This document shows, one piece after another, positions 36,201 through 48,200 of a stretch of 64,000 nt of DNA. Numbering within the stretch: the first letter of the stretch is position 1; the number at the start of each line of letters is the position of its first letter. Source of the stretch: Prostheceraeus crozeri (Eukaryota; Platyhelminthes; Polycladida; Euryleptidae); NCBI GenBank assembly GCA_907163375.1, contig CAJQUW010008706.1:558001-622000 (forward strand), written 5' to 3'. The notes under the pieces were generated by a model. That model saw only the letters and a list, made by a program, of their open reading frames with translations, was not told the DNA's origin and ran no database searches. A program made the translations under genes and the position numbers.

Positions 36201-39200
36201 AGCCCGGGTAACCTCTAGGCTTAAGGAGAAACGTCAGCAACAGCGTCTCATTTGATAATCACGTCAGTTGCTTGAATGGGAAGAGCCTACCCTCCTTTAG
36301 AATGAAGTACAAGAGCGTCTTCCCATCATCATCAATGGAAAGGATGTCTCAGTACTTGGTGCAGGAATTGGAGCTTCAATTGTCATGGTAGTAGTTGCGA
36401 TCCTTGATGAGTAGAGAATGAAGGATCGAGTAATTGGCCTGTCTTCTGATAAGACTGTGAGCGTCAAAGGAGTACGCAGTGGAGTATGTTTCCTAATAGA
36501 TAAGTAGGCACAACATAACCGCTTTCTACTATTAGTCACGTGCAACAAGGCGGCTGTGCGAGGTTCAGGCTTTACGAGACCGTGTTCTGCCCGATGGATG
36601 ACTAAGGTGATCTACCTATGCTACGTGAAGGCATGTCTCCTTCTGTAGAAAATTTCGATGACTTCGAGGAGGGAATGAATTGCATGGGAGATATGTTGTT
36701 CGTCTCTGGTCTGCTGCGAGTCTTGTACTTCGAACCATCACGAACATCGAGAATCAGGAGCAATTCCAGTCTTCCGACCACCGTCGCAGTTTCCCAATTC
36801 GCAAGAAGAGAGCTATTTTGCTTTGCATTCCTAATGTACATGTACTCTGTATTTGTGCATTACAATATCTTCTGTTAGTTATTTGTTGATTTTAATAATA
36901 ATGTTATAAGTTGATTTTGTCTTCTGATTGTATATCGTAATGCAATCTCTGAAAAGCATCGATTTTCAAGAAAATTATTTAAAGAAATTTGCTTTACCAC
37001 TATAAGTATGCACTTCAGTTATCATGGATGACACTAACTCACGTCTAAAATTTCTCAGTATGTAGTAGGGTGGTTAAAAAAAAACTACAGATTAAAATCG
37101 TATTTAACTCCTAAAGTTCCGTTTGGAATCAAATAAAATTCTGATCAAAACTGACAGTACAAGGACCTATTAACTGATAAGCATCTATCATGGCTTATTC
37201 GTCTTATAAATTAGCCGATGCCTAGCTTCGACAGGTCTGTATACTTGTTCTGCCTGATACTTGAAGGCATTATCAAATCACATGAATAAAACATCTAAAT
37301 TTGAGCTAAAAATAGCCTCTGACGTCATCAAATGACCTCGAATGACCTTTTTGACCTCATAACATGATGGATAGCGGTCAATTTGATATTCATTGGTAAT
37401 ACACTATGACTCTAGTTTGAGGGGAACTTCTGGACAAAAGGAACAAAAGGGAGGGAAACTTTGATTCTCTGAAATGTCGCCATGTCGTAGGATGTCGATG
37501 GGAGAATGAGAGGGGTCCCATTAGCTTTATACTTGGAAATATTATCAATTTATATGAATAAAACATTTAAATTTGAGCTAAAAATAGCCTCTGACGTCAT
37601 CAAATGACCTCGAATGACCTTTTTGACTTCATGGCATGATAGATAGCGGTCACTTTGATATTCATTGGTAATACTTTATACCTTAAAATGCTCAGTTTCA
37701 TCAATTTATATTTATCATGAGAACAATGAACAATAATGTACAATTAACAGAAGTTAAATATTGAAAAAACAGAAGTTAAAAAAAAGCAAAAAATGGAATT
37801 TAAAAAAGCTAGAAATTAACAAATCATTGTCCTACGAAACTCCGTTAAACCAACCCCTATACATAAAAAAGGCACATAAACTTTAAGAAAAGAAAATCTG
37901 GCTCAGAACCTAAAAGGTTTGCCAGCAATGGCAAGCTCTTCCTGTCCAATTGTGCATTTCTAGTGTACCAGAAGAGATCGGGCATTACAGTGCATAAGGC
38001 CACCAGAAGCTTTCTTATTATTGCAGCTCTGACCTCAGAAAAGCGGGATCCAGTCAACATGAATAATTTTCCACCAATGCGCGAAAATACATCCTTCTAC
38101 TCCTTCCCCCATTCTCCGAAAACAGACACCGCCATTGGTAGACATCTCCACCCGAGTTCTGCACATTTCGAGTCGTTGGAGGAGTGCTTGCGACATTCAG
38201 CGATGTCAAGGAAAGATCTTACGGTTGTACTCGCTACGGAAATATTGTTTGTAGAAAGCGGGTGTGCTACCGTGAGATCAATCGCTCCTGGTCGTCCAAG
38301 GCTCCAGTCTGGAAGCAAGATGTCGGCAGGTCGTCTATTAATGTCTGTCACCCCTAAGCCAGCACCCCTTTCAATGCTCGGTCGCAGATTCGCCCACTGG
38401 CATATCTCGCGAAGTTGGTCTCTAACAGTGTTGTGTCTTGAAATCACATGGGGACTTCTTTTGCATGTTAGGGCGTGTTGTCCAAATGGGTCCAGTGCTA
38501 AGTCCTGGCATCTAGAACAGCAGCTGTCATCCTTAAATAGAGAGATGCCTAGCCACCATTTTTCCAAAATCTGATATTCGTTACGCAGGCCCAAACCTGG
38601 TGACGGTATCGCTGTAATCCAGGATGAAGCATTGGCGGAACTGACTGAATTCAAGCGCACGATATGCGCACCACTTGCTTGACTTTTAATTGAATTGAGG
38701 CATTTTCTGTCTATGGCAGACGATAGTTTGTTGTTTGGGTCTGGAAGATAAGAGACTTCTTGTATTGATTCGGTCTTTTCCCCCAAAACTGCATTGAATT
38801 GGTCAATGGAATTTGCAATTGGTGTGGAATTAGAAATACATTCATCTGAGACCGAATGACACTGATGAAATATAGGCTGCTGGAGAATGTTTCACTGTAG
38901 AGCGCAGACCAAAACCTCCATTACTAGGCTTAAGCTGAACTTGGTTCCATGCAGAGTCAGGCAACTCTATGGCTACACTCTCTTCGAAAGTCCTACGAAT
39001 ATCAATGTCAAAAGAATCGAAGGCTTCCTTTGCAATACCTGGGGGAATAGTCCTTGGTGGTTTACCCGACAGAAGGATGCACAAGATCGCAGCAAAGAAA
39101 CTGACACTTGGGGATCGTGTAGTTCAGTGAACTTATCCAAAAGTTTCCTGGCTTTCTGACACTTGAGGTGCACAAAATTTTGACAAAACGTGGCGTCACC

Positions 39201-42200
39201 AATAGGTGATTTAAGGATTTCGATGTTCGGAACCGAAAAATGTTTGATATCCGCATCAAAGCCACTACACGTAATACTCCCTTGATGGAATAGCTCACAC
39301 TTGTGGGGCTGGACGATAAGTCCGATGTTTGTGACTCCTTCTGTAGTGATTTGTACGCTTGTATCACTTCCTCTTTGTGTCCTGCGAAAATGCCATCGTC
39401 CAAATACCAATAATGATGATCTAATTGGACAGTTGATTTTATTTTCTTTAGAAGAGGATGTAAAGCCAAAGCAAAAAGGAAAGGACCCAACGGGTCACCT
39501 TGTTGAACGCCTTGTGCTGAGTTTAGGCATCCAAGCTGATGCCAAAGATGAGGTTGTTTTCCGTAACACCAACTCACCCATTTATAAATTGATGGAAAAT
39601 GTTCTGAACACTGATTCAACACTGTTTGACGGCAAACACTGTTAAACGCATTAGCCATGTCCACTTTCAGAAGACAGAAGTTATCCTCATTCCATTTCCT
39701 TTCTACGAGTAATCTGGTCCGATGTATGATTTTCTCAGTTCCAAAACGGCAAGCCACTCCCAGCTGGATAGGATCAAAATATGCAGAAGCAGCAGATTTA
39801 ATGCTAGAGCAGAGACACTTTGCAGTGAGACGGCAGTATACTTCACCGACAGCTATTGGTCGGACATCCCAGTCATCGGTTTTGTTTTTAAGCAAAGCCG
39901 TTAAACTCCCACTGGCGAGGAAAGGCGCAATTTCTTGTGGTGCTTTCCCGGAGATCAACAGATTTACCAGGTGTCGAAGAGAAACACTCAGGTTTGTGGG
40001 TAAAATAGCTTCACATGCGCTGATGAGGTGCTGTACCCTCAAGCCAGACGGACCACAAGCAGTAGCTTTAGGAAACGAATGCAAAACAGCCATTAAATCA
40101 AAAGATGAAGAGAGATTTAGTGGAATTGTTTCATCCTGGCTGTCGGATGGTACTTAAGGAAGTGGGGCTCTAGGGTGCTTCAATTTCAATTTTGTCCATG
40201 TTTCATTATTGTTAGGACACAGACCATCTGAAGATAAAATTCTGCACGCCTTGTTGTAGTAACCATCTTCCGCTTGATCAAGTGCAGCCGATAGCCTAGC
40301 TTCTGCTTCCTCCAACTTGGTTCGATGCTTTTGAGAGGGTCGAAAAGCTTTGCTGTTCTCAACCGCTGCAGTCCACAGACCTTCTAAGTCGCCGTTGGAC
40401 CATCTATCACAAAGTTCATTGATCGAAATTTTGTGATCATTTTTACGACCAGCTCGTTTTGCTGAAGGGAGAACACATTTTGGAAGCATCAAAAGTCGAG
40501 TCCAGGCGTCAACAGTGTTTTCAGAGAGAACATGCATTATGGCATCAGATAATATTCTTCCCACCTTTTGCCGGGCGTTAACTGGTATATGTTTCAATGT
40601 TGGGCGATTGAGTGTCATGACATCATCCAAAGATGGTAAACTAAAACTAAATGGAACACTACCTGGACTCACAGATAAGTTGTTGTCTGGCTCGTCACTT
40701 GTAACATGGCCGTAAGTGCATTTCTTGTCATGCTGATTGCGAAAAGATTCGGCCACTATGCGATTACACCGACAAACATAACGCCGGTGTTGCTGAAGCC
40801 AGACACTGGCACTGATTCTGGTAGAAGACCACGGGCATGCTTTTACATATGATTTGTCATCATTGAAAAGGCCACGTACTCCGGGCATTGCTCTACAGGA
40901 CATGGACACCCAGCACGCATAGAACGACTTGAACGTTTGTTGGTTGACATTGTTTATCACATTATTTAGTTTCATCACAAATTGACATTTTTTATGCTTT
41001 CATGCCATACCATCGCATTGATCACGACGTGACCCATCCAAAGGCATGATTTTCGGACCTTAAATGCTATTTTGCGATAAAACCAAGCATTTTAGAGCAA
41101 TATAACATATTGCTCAAAAGATAGAAATGTGACCCTAATCAATCATTTTACCAGGTCATAAAGGTCATTCGAGGTCACTTGATGACGTCAGGGGCTATTT
41201 TTTTTAGCAATTTTTGCACATTTGACCTCACTTTGACCTTTCTTGACGACCCCTAAACCTTGACCAATCGAACTAAAACTCCACATGTACAATTTTCTTA
41301 CCAAAAGGAATACTTTTAGCGACGTGCACCCTGACTTTTCCAACTTTCGATTTTTTTGAACCACCCTACTGTATATGTTTCCCTGCCTGGTGGGTCTAAG
41401 AGATCTTAATACTTGTATAAACGTGTGACAAGACAATTTGTATTCAAACGGCGCTCAGAACAGCAATAGATTCCTTTGCAGTGACATTTTTAGATCTGTA
41501 AAGCTGATATACCTTGATATATACCTGATATAAAGCTGGTATAGTCATGAAAATGGCAAATTTTCAAATTTTCGACTTTGATGTTCGGAAACTTAAAGAT
41601 CCCAAAAAGTAAACGATTTTTTTATAATTCTGCAGACGTCTTTTCTGGGTCTTTTTAAACGTTTTTTGCACGAATACATAGAGCAAACGCTATCCATCGC
41701 AACAGCATTTCAATTTTTTGATGTTGCATGATAGGTTGTCAGCAGTGAGCTTAGAATAGGACAAGTAGACAACCCGTTTACAATGAATAGGACCCGCCAG
41801 GCAGGTGAACATGTATTTTCGAAAACTGAAGTTGATGAGAGACAGTTGCGGTGATGTGTTACAATCATACCAAAAAGAAAGGACAACCTTTTACAAGAGT
41901 CTATGAAAAGTCGCTTCACAAAAAGAAATGTTTAGAGCCAGGTACTCTTTTTGCAGTGAAGAAAATCAATGAAAATCTAGCTACAGAGGAAATCTGAGTT
42001 TTTGCCACGATATGCCTGCTAGTCCTATTCAAATTTTGGCATATCCTTTGTATTACACTAATGTGAATTTTCAGGTAGGTCTAACTTTCAAGCGCTTGGT
42101 TTCCAACTATCGTATTTCTCGTGAAAGCTATCAAAAACATGGAAATTTTGATAAATATCGGACAGTTTTGTGAACGTGGCATTAATCTGAATTGGAATTT

Positions 42201-45200
42201 GTTATTGCTTATTAAGCTTTAACCACTTTCTCGCATGCACTAACGGTTAGAAACATGATAATAACCAGGGATGAAAATGTGGCAACGGGAGCCCAACAGA
42301 AATTCATGTTTCAAGTGGGTCCCAAAAAGAAAAAAGTGAAGAATACATTAGACAGACAGACTTATTGGGGCCCCCACGGATTTCCTCGGAAAATTCTCAT
42401 CCATGTAATAACACATTTACATGATAGGAAATGACTTGAAGACATCCCATGCCAAAACTTATGGCTCTAGAAATAGTATTTTTACGTTGATCAATGAAAT
42501 CATGGAAAGTCTCACTTTTACCGAGAACATAAAATCTGTTTTCCATTGGATTTACATGTGGTTTCCTTGATGTTGTCTAACAAGAAGAGGAACCGGTAGA
42601 GTTCGGCTGACGCGTAAATTCGCACTAGGCATAAGGTGTACATCATTCTTTCTGTAAAAGTCTCATTTTCGGTCTCGCTCCATCCGTGCATAAATTGGTG
42701 GAGACCGGACACAAGTAATACTTACTCACGTTTTTGCTAAACAACCATGATCATTGGAAACAGCCGCAATTGTCTGAATGTTGATGTTGTAAGAAACAAG
42801 AATGTTTACGCTATTAGCATATTCCGTGATTTTTCCATTTAAGATTTCATTATAGGCCAAAGCAAATTCATGACATTGAAATGTCTTTGACAAAATAATC
42901 TAGAAAAAGAACAGATGCTAAGAATAAGCGGGAAAATATTGTGCAAACATGCATGCTTACTTATTCAATATTCGCTTCAGATAGAAAATTAGAGAAATGT
43001 TCTGTTTTGCTAAATGCCGATTGATGAATGGAAATCTGCCAATTCCATGCAGAGGTATTTGAATTTGAAATTACTAAGCTTTGTTTGGATCAACATGCAA
43101 TATCAGAAAGCAAATGGCACACGCTGTGATAATGCAAAAGTAAAGATATTAAAGCAAAAAACAATTGAAAAATGAGAACGAAAAAAGACAGAATCTCCTC
43201 GCATTATACGAATAATGCACTATGCTCATATTGAAAAATTAGGTTATTTTAGATCAAAGTGCATCAAATTGCGCCAATTTAGGTCATGTGTGATGCCTGC
43301 AGGTATGACGGATATAGAAGCTGTATTAAATGCTGACGTACTAATCTTCTTTACGAGGCAATAGTTTCAAAAATCAGAATATCTCAATAGTGGCCTTGAT
43401 TCAGATCTAAATTGAGTACCTAAGCAATTATTTGATTTACTGAATATCGTTATATTGTAAACTTGAGTGACAATGCATTACATTAAAACATGCATTCTTT
43501 CAATTACTGATATCTGTATGTTTATATTGTACAAACATTGCAACCTAAATGTGAATGGAAAGTTCCTGTTAAAATGCGGACGTTCTGGGGGGAGGCGGAC
43601 GATTAGGACCCATGCGGACTGTGAACAGGAAGGGAGGGGGTGTCGAAAATTGCCATTTTTTGTGGACCTCCCTTATGAATGGCACCTTAACTATCCGCAA
43701 TGTTGGAATTTGTATTTCATTCTGTTGCACCATCCAGTTGACTAACAAAACCCTCAGTATAAAGCCATTTCTCCAACTCGCTGTTTTTTCAGACTGCTTC
43801 ATATTTTCTATATTTCCATTTTTGCTGTGAGATCTTTGAAATTGTGTCAATGAACATCGTGCTGCTATTCTGGAATCATGAGTAAGACAAGTCGGCAAGA
43901 TCTGTTCAGGCGAATGTGGACATTTCAAGTTGGCCAGCAAGTCATTTTACACACTCTATGAAATCACTTGAGGTTAACAATAGCAAAGCGAAAACGGGAT
44001 AAGGAGAATAGATACATGGGTTGCCATAAATTCCAACCTTTTTGATCGCTTGACCATACCTGACAAATTTATGACTATCGAATCTTTCCGCAATAATTTC
44101 ACATGCAAAAAAAATTGTATCTTAATCAGGTCACACGTGATGCGATTAAGCAAAATAAATTCATTGTTTGCGTTTACGTTTTAATATAGGAAAAATCATC
44201 GACATTTATCGCTGTGAAATTTACATCATCACTTTATCAAAAAACAACACGTGCAGCTGTAAGTATCTCGAGCTCCTGACACGTCCCGCATAAAATTTAT
44301 GAAAATTGGTTGTCTACTTCAGACTTTACGCAATTAAGAGACCTATACAACAAAACACCTTATCTATCATCCTCACAGAATGATCTGGCAGAATACTGAT
44401 GAAATCTGTTGCAAAGCACAACGAATTTAAGAAGGCATTACTTCAAGAAATGTAATAGTCAAATCACAATCGTTGCAAGTACCAGACGCAGCAAGACATT
44501 GAAAAGATTTTGAAAAGACATTGAAAACTGAAACACCCCAAACTATATTTAGAATTCGGGTAACAATAATTCGAATTCTATTTAATTTCAAATTAATGAA
44601 AATATGCTTTCAGGTATGATTATTAAGTCTGTCTCTATTCTTTCCAGAAATCCGTACATGTTTCATTTTAAATTGAAAAATGTGTAAAATTGAAATTAAA
44701 TCAGGTAGAGTTTTCCGGAAAAACAGACAACAATATTCATAATGAACCCCGAATTTCAGGTTATTAGGAAAAGGAAATTTCGGTCAAGGTGAACGATTAC
44801 ACCCGATACTTTCCTTTCACTCTGCATAAAAGCGGCCACACATGAAGCGTTGAGTGTCCTCTTTATATGCGCCTACTCAGTCGGTCTCCTTTGCACAGAG
44901 TTGATGATGATGATGACCAAAAGTATTACTGTCAGTAATTTTCACAGAATATCTATTACATTCTCTTCAGAAATTTCTTATTTTCCATTGTTTCTGCTTT
45001 TTATCTCGCAAAATTTTGTCGAGAGAGAACTGATCTTTTGCTCTGCTTTTGAACACGTGTTCCATGCTTTCAAATATGACAGAATAGCAGAAATATTACA
45101 AGTAACATCGCGGTGAACAGAAGGCTGTAAGTCATCTTTCGTTGAATTAAAATTCGTCCAAGTGTTTCACTCCTTTTTAATTATCGCATCAAGTTAAAAA

Positions 45201-48200
45201 GTTAAAGCGAAAAGCATATATACAACCCGATGGGTTTGGATATTTTACCGTTGATACCCATGAAGACAAGTGAATACCCGAAACGTCGGGTTGTACATAT
45301 GCTTTTCGCTTTAACTTTCTAACTTGACACGAAAAATATTAAGGAGTGACACACTTGGACGAATTTTAATTCAACGAAAGATGAAATATTACAGCTTTTG
45401 AAAACAATGAGGTAACAAGAATCCTGTTTATGAGGTAGCGTATGACTCATGCAGTCTATCAATGAGCAACTTGGCACGGAAACGACCACGGCTTCAACAA
45501 TTTATTAATTGGATACCTGTGCAAGGACAATGCCCGAACCCCAGCCATTTCTCAATGAGAAACCCGGGAGACAGACACGACCACGGTTACAGCCATTGAT
45601 CAATCAGTAACCCCGGTGCGGAAATGCTGCTTATCAATCCATTAATCATTCAGAAACCCCGGCATGGATGCGCTCCGAGCTCCGTCAATTCATCTATCAG
45701 CAACAGTAGAGTGGACACGCTCACAGTTCCAGTCAATTGTCAATGAGTAACCCCGGTGTGGAAACGGTCAAGTGTCGATCAATTAGTCATTCAGGAAACC
45801 CCAGTATGGATGAGGTCCGAGCTCCGTCAATTCATCTATTAAGTAACACCGACGAGGAAGTACTAAAGGCTCTAGTCATTTATCAATGAGTAACCCTGGC
45901 ATGGAGACGCCTACGTATCAATCAGCTTGCCTTTCACAAATGTCATTCATAGTACCATCACTTCGTCAATTCATCTATTAAGTAACCCCGACAAGGAAGT
46001 GCTTAAGGCTCCAGTCATTTATCAATGAGTAACCCTGGCATGGAGACGCCTACGCATCAATCAGCTTGCCTTTCACAAATGTCATTCATAGTACCATCAC
46101 TTCGTCAATTCATCTATTAAGTAACCCCGACAAGGAAGTGCTTAAGGCTCCAGTCATTTATCAATGAGTAACCCTAGCATGGAAACGCCAGCGTTTTAAT
46201 CAGCTTGTGATTCTAAAATGTCATTCATAGTCACTTCGTCAAATTATCCATCATGTAACCCCGGCATGGATACGCCCACGGCTTCGCCTTTTATCAATCA
46301 GAAACCCCGGTGTGACTACGGATGCAGGCGCAATTCAAGGTTAATCTTAAATTTTGACATCGACAGCTTGTTTAAACTACCAATTTCAATGAGTGTAGAT
46401 ACGGGCGGTTCTTCATTACAACTCACAGTCTAAAAAATTACTCCCATTTGGTATGAATCATCGAATTTGGCATGATAATGTTTATCTATACCAACTTAAA
46501 TTTAACAATTTTCTGAGGTTCTCTACATGTTTCATCTGCTAGACGAAACACGAAAAGCATTCCAAGTGTGAGTGACTTATATTCCTTTTTGAAGTCAGAA
46601 TTATTACAAAACGACCATTATCTTCAATATTCCTGAATTCACCCATCAGATAGAATAACTTGACTAATTCTCATCTGTAGCCTCACCTGCCGACAGGCAA
46701 TGCAACTGTTCTCACACTAACAGCCAGCAGTTGATTCTGATAATCCTCCGGGACATCTGGGCGGTTGGGACTGGGCCGCAATCTCACTCTTGTACTGCTT
46801 TGCAGCAATCGGTACGCCTCTCGGACACGTAGATCGGCGGGGAAGAGTGCCTGAATGACCGGATCACACTCCAGAGCAGCAAGTAAGGGATGAGTGAGTT
46901 GTGTGGATGAAAGCAGTCTGGCTGTTGATACAGAGCCTCCAGTTCCAGAACTTCCTCCGAGATGTCGTGTGTAATGAGCTGGAGGGTCTCTGAGTGGTCG
47001 CACCACATTTGGACGGATTCCTGAAGCGACATAACCAATAAAATTCACAGATCTAGTCACAATTCTCCTCACATCTCACCTGCGGCTTGACGAGCGAGAT
47101 CCTCACGTCCAACCAGACGGAAAGTGGCAGGAGAAGCTGAGGGAGGACGCAATAGACACAATCTCAGGGCCTCTCGGAAGGCTAGCGACAAGCCTCCAGG
47201 TAGGCGATTCAACTGAGCTGCATCGACACCGGCGTGAGTGAGGAATGCCAGCATCCGTTCCAACGGGGAGAGTGATGAGGACAGACACGAGTCCGGTAGT
47301 GATAGAAAGGAGGATGACGAAGGCGAAGAAGTGGATGGAAGAAGATGAAAAAAGCGGTCACAAAGAGTCTCCTTCTGTCGTAACTGGAAAGAGGGAGAAA
47401 TCAGAAACATCATACTACAGATGACAGGCAGCAGATGCAGATGTAAGCATTCTGTCAATCGGATAAGAATTTTAACAACATATCCTTCTATGCATGTACT
47501 CACAAAACTTTAAACAAAAAGACTAATTTTCAATTGAATAGGCTGCGAGAAAAAGGAATTTCTTATGGGCGACTACTAACCACCTCAGTGGATTGCATAA
47601 TTATGTGGTCGGTAGCCATTGAAACTGCGTTTTGCTCACTAGCCTACCATCAAGGCTTATGCTGGGTTACCTCCAACAATTGAATATTGAAAGATCCTCT
47701 CTTTTCAAAGAAATGGGATTCAAAAAGAATTTAATAATCAGAAAAAATGGAATGCAGTTTAATTCTACTACTTACAAAGGGAGTAGTCCTATCAAGCGAC
47801 CAATCTGAACTGTTTTTACTTACATTGAAGCATTTATTGCTGCATCTTTGTCCACTCTTTATCAAAATTCGTGAAATATGCCAACATTTAAGCTTAGCTT
47901 GAGAGGAAATTCTTTGTTAAAATATACATATCATAGGTATTTTCCTTAGTCAGTTGTATCACATTATTGACAATATAACTTACAAATTAATTATGAATTA
48001 TTACTCGCTTTATATGAAATTGAATATTAATGAAAACATCTCCAATATTACGATAATTCCTGCAGTCAAATTGGCAATTCAGTAAATATTTGCATGCAAT
48101 TCTGATTTCTGAAGGAGTAGTTCGCGCAATTCCTGAAACGAGACACCTTCACATGTTAGTCTGGAAAGGTAACATTATCCATCACGCTTCCGACTTGAAC

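Larger units (their letters stand above)
35404..41368. mobile_element. hAT-like TIR element with ~690-bp inverted repeats, split by an R2-like element
   Basis: Both ends are TAGGGTGGTTCAAAAAAA (left 35404, right ending 41368 in reverse). The 8-bp duplication CTGTATAT flanks them (35396-35403 and 41369-41376), fitting the hAT pattern nTnnnnAn. The left arm 35404-36085 equals, inverted, 41368-40966 followed by 37705-37405. The gap in the right arm is the retroelement 37706-40965. The centre holds a decayed possible transposase. Without the insertion the element would be about 2.7 kb. The superfamily call rests on ends and duplication only. Confidence 0.85.
27941..46686 (-). other. ANAPC1: ANAPC1 intron, 18.7 kb, filled with insertions
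   Basis: Bounded by GTGAGG and TTTTCAG. It contains a CR1-like RT scrap (28.1-28.7 kb), a tRNA-like SINE head and a retroelement tail (30.2-31.0 kb), and two possible small secreted-peptide genes (32.7-33.3 kb). It also contains a nested hAT-like/R2-like composite (35.4-41.4 kb), a short hAT copy, a dispersed repeat, a fold-back element and a satellite block. Stretches 28.7-30.2, 31.2-32.6, 33.4-35.4 and 42.7-45.1 kb show nothing I can name. Confidence 0.8.

Noticed and set aside
36602..36889. Three overlapping frames at 36.6-36.9 kb as a host gene
   Set aside because: They sit between inverted transposon arms and are interrupted in every frame; treated as possible transposase debris.
39301..40157. 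Plus-strand frames of 114 and 166 codons
   Set aside because: They are shadows of the minus-strand reverse transcriptase with its clear motifs.
43560..43740. G-rich patch as a CpG island or promoter
   Set aside because: It is short and isolated within an intron, with no downstream gene on either strand.
44900..44940. (GATGAT) run as a microsatellite
   Set aside because: Only a few units; not distinguishable from chance in this sequence.
47103..47503. Read-through frames past the ANAPC1 exon at 47080-47383
   Set aside because: They include intron sequence; splice sites and phase support the shorter exon.
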